64,000 nucleotides of DNA from Burkholderiales bacterium (GTDB taxonomy: Bacteria; Pseudomonadota; Gammaproteobacteria; Burkholderiales; Burkholderiaceae_C): positions 124,001 to 188,000 of the forward strand of contig JADJDV010000006.1 in NCBI GenBank assembly GCA_016702555.1, written 5' to 3'. How positions within the stretch are numbered: position 1 is the first letter of the stretch; every line of letters starts with the position of its first letter. The notes under the pieces were generated by a model. That model saw only the letters and a program-made list of their open reading frames with translations. It had not been told where the DNA came from and searched no databases. The position numbers and the translations under genes are program-made. This document shows, piece by piece, positions 44,608 to 52,779 of the stretch.

Positions 44608-45152
44608 TCGATCCACGCCGCCGCTCGTTCCTGCGCGGCCGCATCGCCGCGGCCGCCGCGCCGCAGCCGCCTGCCGTGCAGCGCCCGCCCTGGGCCATTG
44701 CCGAGGCCCGCTTCACCGAGTTGTGCACGCGCTGCCACGCCTGCGTCGAGGCTTGTCCGCGTGGCGTGCTGAAGCTGGGCGACGGCGGCTTTCCTGAAGT
44801 CAGCTTCATCGCGCAGGGCTGCGATTTCTGCGGCGCCTGCGAGCCGGCGTGCAAGCCGCGGGCGCTCAATCGCCGCGCCGCCGACGCGATGCCGGGCGAT
44901 GACCCGTACGCCGCCTGGCCAGGCTGGGGTGTGCACATCGCCGAGCACTGTCTTGCCCTGCAAAAGGTCGAGTGCCGCATCTGCGCCGACGCTTGCGCGC
45001 CGCGCGCCATCCGGTTTCGCCCCGCGCCGGGCGGCATCAGCCAGATGCGGCTGGATCTTTCGGCCTGCACCGCGTGCGGTGAATGTGTGGCCGTGTGCCC
45101 GGTGGGGGCAGCACGCGTGCTGCGTATTCCAGAGGCGCCGCCGGCTTATTGA
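44604..45152 (+). CDS. napF: Ferredoxin-type protein NapF
   Basis: Four 4Fe-4S cysteine groups are visible: CTRCHACVEACPRG, CDFCGACEPACKP, CRICADACAPRA and CTACGECVAVCPVG. NapF is a cytoplasmic iron-sulfur protein that assists NapA maturation. The start is the GTG at 44604. IS630 copy B inserted inside its stop codon: without the element the gene reads GCT TAA, while now one Tyr codon and TGA follow. The protein is therefore practically intact at 182 residues. It faces the napDAGHBC operon. Confidence 0.93.
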   Translation: MIDPRRRSFLRGRIAAAAAPQPPAVQRPPWAIAEARFTELCTRCHACVEACPRGVLKLGDGGFPEVSFIAQGCDFCGACEPACKPRALNRRAADAMPGDDPYAAWPGWGVHIAEHCLALQKVECRICADACAPRAIRFRPAPGGISQMRLDLSACTACGECVAVCPVGAARVLRIPEAPPAY

Positions 45153-46271
45153 TCCGGCATCATAAAGATTGAATTCTTGGTGTTTGATTCAGTCATAGCG
45201 TGATGGACAAAGAAGATGCCCGCTATCAGAAGCTGGAGCAGTTGCACGAGAGGCGAAAGCAAGTGGTGCGATTGCATCTTCGAGGCACTGGCGTGATGCA
45301 GATCGTGACGCTCACGGGCTTGAGCTACCCCACGGTTCGCAAGGCGATCGATCGGTTTGATGCCGGTGGCTGGGCCGCCATCAAGCCGGCTGCTCGCGGT
45401 CGCAGCAAGGGCGACGGGCGCTTGCTCAGCGCCCAGCAGGAGGCCCTCGGTGCGGCGCACCATCTGCGACCAGCGGCCCGAGCAGTTGAAGATGGAGTTC
45501 GCTCTGTGGACGCGCGCTGCGGTGATGCAGTACATCGAGCGCGAGTTCGGTCTTCGGCTGTCCATCCGTGCCACCGGTGAGTACCTGCGCCGCTGGGGTT
45601 TCACGCCGCAAAAGCCGATCAAGCGCGCCTACGAGCAGCGCCCCGAGGCGGTGCGCCAATGGCTGGAGCACGAGTACCCGGCGATCGAGCGTGCTGCCCG
45701 CGCCGAGGGCGGCGAGATCCACTGGGGCGATGAGACGGCGCTGGTCAACACCGACGTGCGTGGCCGCAGCTATGCGCCGCGCGGCAAGACGCCGGTGACG
45801 ATGGTCGTCGGCGGCACGCGCGAGAAGCTCTCGATGATCTCCACCGTCACCAACCGGGGCGCGCCAACTGGATGATCATCGATGGCGCCTTCAATCACGA
45901 GCGGCTCATCGAGTTCTTGCAGGCCTTGGTGCGAGATGGCAAGCGCCGGCGCAAGAAGGTCTTTCTCATTTTGGACAACCTCGGGGTGCACCACTGCAAG
46001 CCCGTGAAGGCCTGGCTGGCCGAGCGCGGGCGTGACATCGAGGTGTTCTTTCTGCCCAGCTACAGCCCTGAGCTCAATCCCGACGAGCGGCTGAATGCCG
46101 ATCTCAAGCAAGCCATCGGCTCGAAGGTGCCTGTGCGCACCAAAGCCAAGCTACATGCTGCGGCCAACGAGCACATGCAGAGCATCGCCACCAATCGCGA
46201 CCGGGTGCGCGCCTATTTCCAAGACCCGATCGTCAGGTACGCAGCATGAAAACTTCATGGTGCCGGATCAA
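45149..46271 (+). mobile_element. IS630-family insertion sequence, copy B
   Basis: Same 1,123-bp length and ends (TTGATCCGGCA) as copy A, with TA duplications at 45147-45148 and 46272-46273. It inserted in the napF stop codon. It differs from copy A by at least one substitution (GCAGTTG against GCAGCTG) and two one-base length changes. Confidence 0.93.
45203..46249 (+). pseudogene. IS630-family transposase with two compensating indels
   Basis: Compared with copy A, an extra C lies in the CCC at 45444-45446 and a G is missing from the run at 45856-45859. The protein therefore reads in three pieces: helix-turn-helix part (GVMQIVTLTGLSYPTVRKA), middle part with HWGDETALVNTD, and C-terminal part with LILDNLGVHH and SYSPELNPDE. 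The two changes cancel in length. Either this copy is inactive or the indels are homopolymer sequencing errors. Confidence 0.88.
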
Positions 46272-46396
46272 TAAGGACCGCGCTGCCGCCTACAGCGGCA
46301 AGGCCAGCGTGTCCCACTGCTCGAGCAGGGTGCCGTCTGCGTGGATTGCGCGATTTCCAGGTGCCGTGCGGGTGGGCATGCCGTTCAGTTGGTCAT

Positions 46397-47062
46397 TCAG
46401 TTCGCCGGCAGCGGTTCGCTGATCTCGGGCTTGCCCAGGTCAGCCGGGTTGGCCTTGGGCGCGCCGATGTGCTGCTCGATCGGCGGCAGCGTGTGGGCCA
46501 CGCCCTTGTGGCAGTCGATGCAGGTCTGGCCGCTGGACAGGCCCGCCTGGTGCAGCTTGCCGCTGCGCGAGTTCTGCTCGGAGAAATCCATGAACTCGAA
46601 GTGGTGGCAGTTGCGGCACTCGCGGCTGTCGGTGCGCTTCATGCGCGCCCATTCGTTGGCGGCCAGTTGCGCGCGCTTGGCGTTGTACTTCTCGGGCGTG
46701 TCGATGGTGCCCAGGAAGTGGTGCCACAGCTCGTTGCTGGCCTGGATCTTGCGGATGATCTTGTGCGTCCACTCCTTGGGCACATGGCAGTCGGGGCAGG
46801 TGGCGCGCACGCCGGTGCGGTTCTGGTAGTGGATGGTGTTGCGGTACTCGGTGTAGACGTTGTCGCGCATCTCGTGGCAGGAGATGCAGAAGGCCTCGCG
46901 GTTCGTCCATTCCATGGCGGTGTTGAAGGCGCCCCAGAACAATATGCCGGCGATGAAGGCCGACGACAGGATGGCAAAGCGCCGCGTGCGCGCCATGGCC
47001 AGCAGGCGGTGCAGCAGGCCGGGGCGCGGCGGGGCGGTGGGTGCGGGTGTCGGTGCGGTCAT
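46397..47062 (-). CDS. napC: Tetrahaem c-type cytochrome NapC
   Basis: A membrane-anchored quinol dehydrogenase that feeds electrons to NapAB. The anchor is FAILSSAFIAGILFWGAF. Four haem-binding motifs are seen: CISCHEMRD, CPDCHVPKEW, CRNCHHFEF and CIDCHKGVAH. 221 residues. Last gene of the nap operon. The 125 bases between it and IS630 copy B hold no convincing gene. Confidence 0.95.
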   Translation of the reverse strand: MTAPTPAPTAPPRPGLLHRLLAMARTRRFAILSSAFIAGILFWGAFNTAMEWTNREAFCISCHEMRDNVYTEYRNTIHYQNRTGVRATCPDCHVPKEWTHKIIRKIQASNELWHHFLGTIDTPEKYNAKRAQLAANEWARMKRTDSRECRNCHHFEFMDFSEQNSRSGKLHQAGLSSGQTCIDCHKGVAHTLPPIEQHIGAPKANPADLGKPEISEPLPAN

Positions 47063-47104
47063 GGGTTCCCTCCAGCGCGTGTCTGTCTTGTGTGAGTGCT
47101 TGGT

Positions 47105-47689
47105 TTACTGCAGTCCGCGGGCGCGCTGGAAGGTGTTGTCCACCAGCGGGCGGGCGTCGCTTTGCGGCACGTGGCACTGGGTGCAGAAGTAGCGGCGCGG
47201 GCTGATGTTGTCCAGTTCCTGCCCTTCGCGGGTGCGGAAGTGCGTCACGCTGACCTTGGTGGCGCCGCTGGTCTTGGACTTCTGGAAGGCATGGCAGTCC
47301 ATGCACTTGTTGAAGTTCTTGGTGATCTGATAGCCCGCGATGGTGTGCGGGATCAGCGGCGGCTGCTGCACGAAGTCGCGGTCGTAGGGCGCGCGGTCGC
47401 GCTCTTGCCGCGATGGGGCGATGGCAATGCTGTCGGGTATCGGCATGCCCCCGCGCAGCGAATCCAGCTTCACCGGCCCGCTGGGCGCGGCATTGGCGGC
47501 CGCCGAGGGCGCGGTCTGCGCCTGGGCCAGGCCGAAGACCAACACACCGGCTGCCAGGCCAGCCGCCCAACGGGCCAGGCGGCCGCGGAGCAGGCCATTC
47601 GCGCGAACGCCGTGGAGCGGGCTTGGCCCGGCCACTGGCGTTGTCCCCCTGCAGGGGGAAGGCGCAAAGCGACTCAGGGGGTGTGTCAT
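47105..47689 (-). CDS. napB: Dihaem cytochrome NapB, repeat-extended N-terminus
   Basis: The electron-transfer subunit of periplasmic nitrate reductase. Haem motifs are CMDCHAFQ and CTQCHVPQ; YDRDFVQQPPLIPHTI and RRYFCTQCHVPQSDARPLV are family blocks. The signal peptide core is WAAGLAAGVLVFGLAQAQ. It is preceded by about 38 unusual residues (HPLSRFAPSPCRGTTPVAGP onward) encoded by a known-looking intergenic repeat. The ATG at 47689 lies 1 base after the napH stop. A long pre-signal region may affect export. Confidence 0.92.
   Translation of the reverse strand: MTHPLSRFAPSPCRGTTPVAGPSPLHGVRANGLLRGRLARWAAGLAAGVLVFGLAQAQTAPSAAANAAPSGPVKLDSLRGGMPIPDSIAIAPSRQERDRAPYDRDFVQQPPLIPHTIAGYQITKNFNKCMDCHAFQKSKTSGATKVSVTHFRTREGQELDNISPRRYFCTQCHVPQSDARPLVDNTFQRARGLQ
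47600..47681. repeat. Dispersed CCCCCTGAGTCGC-type repeat inside the napB 5' end
   Basis: On the minus strand CCCCCTGAGTCGCTTTGCGC is followed by CTTCCCCCTGCAGGGGGACA and a CCAGTGGCCGGG block. The style is familiar from comamonad intergenic regions. It contains the perfect stem CCCCCTGCAGGGGG and is translated in NapB. Confidence 0.6.
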
Positions 47690-47690
47690 G

Positions 47691-48623
47691 TCAGTCTCTC
47701 CGGGTGTCGAATCGGTGGGTGAATACGAAAACATCTTTGCTGCACACGTCGATGCAGCGGCCGCAATTGGTGCACTCGGCGGTCTTGATGACGGGCAGGG
47801 CGCCGCCCTTGCCTTTGAGCGGAATCGGGATGATGTGCGGCTCGGGGCAGACGGCAAAGCAGTCGGCGCAGTCGTTGCATTTGGACGAGTGCTGGGCGCT
47901 GACGCGCAGCAGGCTGCCCTTGCCAATCAGGTTGTACGCCGCGCCCATGGGGCACACATGGCCGCACCAGCCGCGCGGGGCCACCAGCAGGTCGAACAAG
48001 AACACGGCCGCCACTGCGCCCCAGGCCACGGTGCCGCCAAAAATGATGGCGCGGTGCATTATGCTGACGGGGTTGACCGCCTCCCACACCACCATACCGG
48101 TGGCGGCGCTCATGACCAGCACGGCCCCCAGAATCCAGAAGCGCAACTCGCGCTTGGGCGCACGGCCGCTGCTGATGTTGAAGCGCCGGCGCAGCCACGA
48201 CGCGCCATCGGTCACCATGTTGACCGGGCACACCCACGAGCAGAACACGCGCCCGCCGATCAGCGCATAGAACGCGACGACGATGCCCGCGCCCAGCAGC
48301 GCCGCGGTCTCAGGCCAGTGCCGCGTGGCCAGCACCTGTGCCAGCAGGAAGGGATCGGTCAGCGGCAACGTGCCGAGCGTCAGGCTGGACGACAGGTTGC
48401 CCTTGACGATCCACACGCCTGCCAGCGGCCCCAGCAGAAACAGCCCCAGGATCGACAGCTGCGACAGCCGGCGCAGCATCAGCCACTGATGGGCTTTCCA
48501 CCAACCCTTGTCGCGGACGGCGTCGGCGCTGGGGCTTTGCGCTTTGTTTTTGATAGCTTCTGGCGCTTGATTGGCGTGGACGAGCGGCGGATTTTGTGCT
48601 GAAACGGGCTGCACGGCGTTCAT
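47691..48623 (-). CDS. napH: Quinol dehydrogenase membrane component NapH
   Basis: A polytopic iron-sulfur membrane protein that with NapG passes electrons from ubiquinol toward NapC/NapB. Helices include LSILGLFLLGPLAGVWIV and ILGAVLVMSAATGMVVW. Conserved cysteine motifs are FCSWVCPVNMV, GWCGHVCPMGA, CNDCADCFAVCPEP and CTNCGRCIDVC. Residues about 9-26 are encoded by a dispersed repeat. ATGA overlap with napG. 310 residues. Confidence 0.94.
   Translation of the reverse strand: MNAVQPVSAQNPPLVHANQAPEAIKNKAQSPSADAVRDKGWWKAHQWLMLRRLSQLSILGLFLLGPLAGVWIVKGNLSSSLTLGTLPLTDPFLLAQVLATRHWPETAALLGAGIVVAFYALIGGRVFCSWVCPVNMVTDGASWLRRRFNISSGRAPKRELRFWILGAVLVMSAATGMVVWEAVNPVSIMHRAIIFGGTVAWGAVAAVFLFDLLVAPRGWCGHVCPMGAAYNLIGKGSLLRVSAQHSSKCNDCADCFAVCPEPHIIPIPLKGKGGALPVIKTAECTNCGRCIDVCSKDVFVFTHRFDTRRD
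48546..48597. repeat. Dispersed AGCTGCT-GCGC comamonad repeat, copy 4 (5' end of napH)
   Basis: GTTTTTGATAGCTTCTGGCG, then CTTGATTGGCG and CGAGCGGCGGATTTTG, is translated in antisense as NapH residues about 9-26 (QNPPLVHANQAPEAIKNK). Confidence 0.65.
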
Positions 48624-49486
48624 GGTGCTGCCCCCGGCTTGCTGCCCAAAATCGGTGCCGGGTTGTACGGCTCGGCACCTGAGCGCAGCGGCGCCAGGTC
48701 GCCCGGCACCGGCTGATCGGGCAGGCGCTGCACCGGCTGGCCGAATTGCGGAAGGCCGGGCGTGGCCTCCACCTTTTCGCCGCTGCGCGTCTCGCCCACG
48801 TGGCCGACGTCGCTGCGCTGCGTCAGGTTCTTGCGGTAGTGGTGACCCAGTTCGCCGCGCGCGATTTTGGTGGGCACGACCTTGATCGCGGCTTCTTCCA
48901 GCACGCAGCTTTTCTCGCACTTACCGCAGCCGGTGCATTTGTCGGCGTGCACGGTGGGCAGCAGCATGGCGTGGCGGTCGCTGCGCGGGTTGCTTTGCTT
49001 TTCCAGCGTGATGGCCTTGTCGATCACGGGGCAGACGCGGTAGCACACGTCGCAGCGCAGGCCCAGGAAGTTGAGGCAGTTCTCCTGGTCGATCAGCACC
49101 GCCGTGCCCATCTTGGCCTGGGTGATGTCGGTCAGGGCGTGGTCGAGCGCGCCCGTGGGGCAGGCCTTGACGCAGGGAATGTCCTCGCACATCTCGCAGG
49201 GGATGTCGCGCGCCTCGAAGTAGGGCGTGCCGATGGCCACGTTGGCCGCCAGCCCGCTGCCCCAGGCGCTCAAGCGGAGGTTTTGCGGCGGGCAATCGCG
49301 CACGCACAGGCCGCAGCGCACGCAGGCGCCCAGAAAGTCCCGCTCATGCAAAGCGCCCGGTGGCCGCAGCGCCTGCGCCGGCCGCGCCAGCGAAGGCCGC
49401 GCCACCAGCGCCGCCCCACCCGCCACGAGCGCAGCCGTGCCGGCGCTGGCGGCGCCTTGCAGGAGGTTGCGGCGGTTGATGGGCAT
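48620..49486 (-). CDS. napG: Ferredoxin-type protein NapG
   Basis: A periplasmic iron-sulfur protein exported by Tat: the signal has NRRNLLQGAASAG. Four cluster motifs are seen: CVRCGLCVRDCPP, CEMCEDIPCVKACP, CLNFLGLRCDVCYRVCP and CTGCGKCEKSC. It works with NapH in quinol oxidation. 288 residues. Its stop overlaps the napH start. A palindromic repeat region of about 110 bp separates it from napA. Confidence 0.95.
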   Translation of the reverse strand: MPINRRNLLQGAASAGTAALVAGGAALVARPSLARPAQALRPPGALHERDFLGACVRCGLCVRDCPPQNLRLSAWGSGLAANVAIGTPYFEARDIPCEMCEDIPCVKACPTGALDHALTDITQAKMGTAVLIDQENCLNFLGLRCDVCYRVCPVIDKAITLEKQSNPRSDRHAMLLPTVHADKCTGCGKCEKSCVLEEAAIKVVPTKIARGELGHHYRKNLTQRSDVGHVGETRSGEKVEATPGLPQFGQPVQRLPDQPVPGDLAPLRSGAEPYNPAPILGSKPGAAP

Positions 49487-49504
49487 GGGGTGTTGAGAGG
49501 AATA

Positions 49505-49612
49505 CCGGACGCGAAGGGCGCGAAGGATTCGCGAAGGACGCGAAAGTAAAACCAAATTGTTTTTTGAATTCTTTCGCGTCCTTCGCGTAACTTTTGCGTC
49601 CTTCGCGTCCGG
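49505..49612. repeat. GAAGGACGCGAA palindromic repeat cluster between napA and napG
   Basis: CCGGACGCGAAGG at the left and CCTTCGCGTCCGG at the right are exact complements, with internal repeats of GCGAAGGACGCGAA and TTCGCGTCCTTCGCG. A strong structure is expected in the napA-napG transcript and may adjust downstream expression. Confidence 0.75.
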
Positions 49613-49627
49613 CTGTTTGTCAGCGCA

Positions 49628-52171
49628 TCAAGCCTTCACCACCTTCACCGCGCACTTCTTGAAGTCGGTCTCTTTCGAGATCGGGCAGGTCGCATCCAGC
49701 GTCAGCTTGTTGATCAGGCGGCTCTCGTCGAAGAAGGGCACGAAGATCAGCCCGCGCGGCACCTTGTTGCGGCCGCGCGTTTCCACCGCCGCCAGAATTT
49801 CGCCGCGCCGCGATTGCAGCTTGACCTGCATGCCGCGCTGCAGCTTGCGCGCCGCCGCGTCGTCGGGGTGCATGAAGCACACCGCCTCGGGCACGGCGCG
49901 GTGCAGCTCGGCCACGCGGCGCGTCATGCTGCCGGTGTGCCAGTGCTCCAGCACGCGGCCGGTGCACAGCCACAGGTCGTACTCCTTGTCCGGGGCCTCG
50001 GCGGCGGGCTGGTAGGGCAAGGCGAAGATCACCGCCTTGCCGTCCTTGTGGCCGTAGAACTTCACGCCCTCGCCCTTCTTGACGTAGGGGTCGTAGCCCT
50101 CGCGGAAACGCCACAGCGTCTCCTTGCCATCGACCACTGGCCAACGCAGGCCGCGCGCCTCGTGGTAAACGTCGAACGGCGCCAGGTCGTGGGCGTGGCC
50201 GCGGCCAAACTCGGCGTATTCCTCGAACAGGCCCTTCTGCAGGTAGAAGCCCAACTCTTTCGATTCGTCGTTCAGGTAGCCCGGCACGTACTTGTCGTTG
50301 ACCTTGCCCACGTCGGCCATCGGGAACTTGTCGACCTTGCCGTTCTTGTAGAGCACGTCGAACAGCGTCTTGCCCTTGTATTCAGGCTTCTTGGCCAGCA
50401 GCTCGGCCGGCCACACCTCTTCCATCTTGAAGCGCTTGGAAAATTCGATGTACTGCCACAGGTCGCTCTTGGCCTGGCCCGGCGCGCTGACCTGCTGGCG
50501 CCAGAACTGCGTGCGGCGCTCGGCGTTGCCATAGGCGCCTTCCTTTTCCACCCACATCGCCGTGGGCAGCACCAGATCGGCGGCCATGGCACTGACGGTG
50601 GGGTAGGGGTCGCTGACGACGACAAAGGTTTTCGGGTTGCGCCAGCCGGGGTAGATCTCGTCGTTGATGTTGGGGCCAGCCTGCATGTTGTTGGTGGTGC
50701 TGGTCCAGTAGCACTTGAGGATGCCGTCCTTCAGCGCCCGGCTTTGCGCCACGGCGTGCAGGCCGATGTTGCCGGGCAGCGTGCCGTCGGGCAGTTGCCA
50801 GATGGCCTCGGTCGCCTTGCGGTGCTCGGGGTTGGTCACCACCATGTCGGCCGGCAGGCGGTGGGCAAAGGTGCCCACTTCGCGCGCGGTGCCGCAGGCG
50901 CTGGGCTGGCCCGTCAGGCTGAAGGGGCCGTTGCCGGGCGCGCTGATCTTGCCCGTGAGCAGGTGGATGTTGTAGATCATGTTGTTGGCCCAGGTGCCGC
51001 GCGTGTGCTGGTTGAAGCCCATGGTCCAGAAGCTGACGACCTTGACCTTGGGGTCGGCGTACAGCTTGGCCAGTTCTTCCAGCTGCTTGACCGGCACGCC
51101 CGACAGCTTGCTGGTGTATTCGGCCGTGTAGGTGCTGACGAACTTGGCGAACTCGTCAAACGTGATGGGCTTGCTGTCGTTCGGGTTGGTCTTGGGCTTG
51201 CCGTCCGCGCCGGGGTAGCCGTTGGCCTTGGCGTCTTTCTCCAGCGGGTGGTTGGGGCGCAGGCCGTAGCCGATGTCGGTCTCGCCGGCCTTGAAGTTGA
51301 CGTTCTTCTTGACGAAATCCTGATTCACCGCCTTCTTGGTGATGATGTAGTTGGCGATGTAGTTCATGATCGCCAGGTCGGTCTGCGGCGCGAAGATGAT
51401 CGGCTGGTCGGCCAAGTCGAAGCTGCGGTGCTCGAAGGTGGACAGCACGGCGACCTTGGACTCGGGGTGCGACAGGCGGCGGTCGGTGATGCGGCTCCAC
51501 AGGATGGGGTGCATCTCGGCCATGTTGCTGCCCCACAGCACGAAGGCGTCGGCCTGCTCGATGTCGTCGTAGCAGCCCATCGGCTCGTCGATGCCGAAGG
51601 TGCGCATGAAGCCCGTCACGGCCGATGCCATGCAGTGGCGCGCGTTGGGGTCGATGTTGTTGCTGCGAAAACCGGCCTTCCACAGCTTGGATGCCGCGTA
51701 GCCTTCCCAGATCGTCCACTGGCCCGAGCCGAACATGCCCACGGCCTTGGGGCCGTCGGTCTTCAGGGCTTCCTTCCACTTCTCGGCCATGATGTCGAAG
51801 GCCTCGGGCCAAGAGATGGGCGTGAACTCGCCGTTCTTGTCGTACTTGCCGTTTTTCTTGCGCAGCAGGGGTGTGGTCAGCCGGTCCTTGCCGTACATGA
51901 TCTTGGACAGGAAGTAGCCCTTGATGCAGTTGAGGCCGCGGTTGACCGGCGCCTCGGGGTCGCCCTGCGTGGCAACCACTTTCCCGTCCTGCACGCCCAC
52001 CATCACGGAGCAGCCGGTGCCGCAGAAGCGGCAGGGCGCCTTGTCCCAGCGCACGGCGCGGTTGGCGGCGGCGGGCGCTTGCTGCGCCTCGGCCACGATG
52101 GGAATGCCCGCGGCGGCCGCGGCGGCGGTCATGGCCTGGGACTTGAGAAAGACGCGGCGGTCGGATTTCAT
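49628..52171 (-). CDS. napA: Periplasmic nitrate reductase catalytic subunit NapA
   Basis: A 847-residue molybdenum enzyme reducing nitrate to nitrite in the periplasm. The Tat signal has SDRRVFLKSQ. The 4Fe-4S cysteines are in CRFCGTGCSVMVG and GLNCIKGYF, and the Mo-ligand Cys is in ARHCMASAVTGF. Other blocks are FGSGQWTIWEGYAA, NQHTRGTWANNMIYNIHLLT and the C-terminal HWHTGSMTRRV. ATG at 52171 follows AGGAGA; an ATG eight codons earlier is in frame but overlaps napD. Second gene of napDAGHBC. Confidence 0.97.
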   Translation of the reverse strand: MKSDRRVFLKSQAMTAAAAAAGIPIVAEAQQAPAAANRAVRWDKAPCRFCGTGCSVMVGVQDGKVVATQGDPEAPVNRGLNCIKGYFLSKIMYGKDRLTTPLLRKKNGKYDKNGEFTPISWPEAFDIMAEKWKEALKTDGPKAVGMFGSGQWTIWEGYAASKLWKAGFRSNNIDPNARHCMASAVTGFMRTFGIDEPMGCYDDIEQADAFVLWGSNMAEMHPILWSRITDRRLSHPESKVAVLSTFEHRSFDLADQPIIFAPQTDLAIMNYIANYIITKKAVNQDFVKKNVNFKAGETDIGYGLRPNHPLEKDAKANGYPGADGKPKTNPNDSKPITFDEFAKFVSTYTAEYTSKLSGVPVKQLEELAKLYADPKVKVVSFWTMGFNQHTRGTWANNMIYNIHLLTGKISAPGNGPFSLTGQPSACGTAREVGTFAHRLPADMVVTNPEHRKATEAIWQLPDGTLPGNIGLHAVAQSRALKDGILKCYWTSTTNNMQAGPNINDEIYPGWRNPKTFVVVSDPYPTVSAMAADLVLPTAMWVEKEGAYGNAERRTQFWRQQVSAPGQAKSDLWQYIEFSKRFKMEEVWPAELLAKKPEYKGKTLFDVLYKNGKVDKFPMADVGKVNDKYVPGYLNDESKELGFYLQKGLFEEYAEFGRGHAHDLAPFDVYHEARGLRWPVVDGKETLWRFREGYDPYVKKGEGVKFYGHKDGKAVIFALPYQPAAEAPDKEYDLWLCTGRVLEHWHTGSMTRRVAELHRAVPEAVCFMHPDDAAARKLQRGMQVKLQSRRGEILAAVETRGRNKVPRGLIFVPFFDESRLINKLTLDATCPISKETDFKKCAVKVVKA

Positions 52172-52172
52172 A

Positions 52173-52544
52173 TCAGGCTTCTCCTGCGCCTTCATTGACG
52201 CTTGTCGATGCGGTGGAAACGGAAACAGGGGACGCGCCGGCCTGCCTGCGGGCAAACTCGCCCACATGGCCGCGCCAGGCGCGAAAGTCGAATTCGGGGG
52301 TGTTTTCAGGCGCGTCGCCGTCGCTTTGCTCGAACACCAGCGACAGATTCAGCACCTCGGGCCAGCGCGTCACCTCGGCCATGATGGCGGCGGCGGGGTC
52401 GGCGGCGGTGCTTTCGATGACGGCGATCAGTCGGCCATCGCCGGCGTCGGGGCCCAAGTCGACCCCAGGCGTGCGTGCCAGACGTTGTTTGACGGCACCC
52501 AAGTTCTTGGGGTGGACCCGAACGACAACGCCTAGAACGCTCAT
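52173..52544 (-). CDS. napD: NapA signal-binding chaperone NapD
   Basis: NapD binds the NapA Tat signal and delays export until the molybdenum cofactor is inserted. The family core is SVLGVVVRVHPKNLGAVKQR and GRLIAVIES, followed by LSLVFEQ. A tail of about 30 residues after the core (RRQAGASPVSVSTASTSVNE) is longer than usual. ATG at 52544; a GTG directly before is also in frame. First gene of the operon, ending 1 base before napA. Confidence 0.92.
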   Translation of the reverse strand: MSVLGVVVRVHPKNLGAVKQRLARTPGVDLGPDAGDGRLIAVIESTAADPAAAIMAEVTRWPEVLNLSLVFEQSDGDAPENTPEFDFRAWRGHVGEFARRQAGASPVSVSTASTSVNEGAGEA

Positions 52545-52595
52545 CACAAAAACCTCAACAAGACCAAGGGTAAATCATAAGCAAAGAGGGGTGAA

Positions 52596-52609
52596 TTGAT
52601 TTGTGATAA
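52596..52609 (-). promoter_or_regulatory. Weak FNR/ANR-like box upstream of napD
   Basis: On the minus strand TTATC-ACAA-ATCAA has one perfect half-site and a degenerate one. Its centre is about 58 bases before the napD ATG, the same distance as the better box before ccmC. Confidence 0.4.
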
Positions 52610-52779
52610 GTTCGGCGATGCTTGTCTGACCATACCAGCCGTTTTGTGGCGCCGATCCAGCAAGGCCAAGCTGTGGCGGCTGCGGGTTTGCCGATGGGTG
52701 GCTGGGTAGGTGGGGTCGGGCGCCATGACGGGTGACCCGGTCTGCCCAGCGTGCGCCGCCGCTTGGCGACAATGTCGGC

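Noticed and set aside
46280..46396. A short minus-strand frame ending LLEQWDTLALPL between IS630 copy B and napC
   Set aside because: It is under 30 codons, its upstream part would be inside napC in another frame, and no family is recognised; possibly a remnant but not supportable.
49814..52198. A 794-codon open frame on the plus strand opposite napA
   Set aside because: It is the mirror of napA, rich in His, Gly, Val and Ala as expected for the complement of a GC-rich gene, and matches no family.
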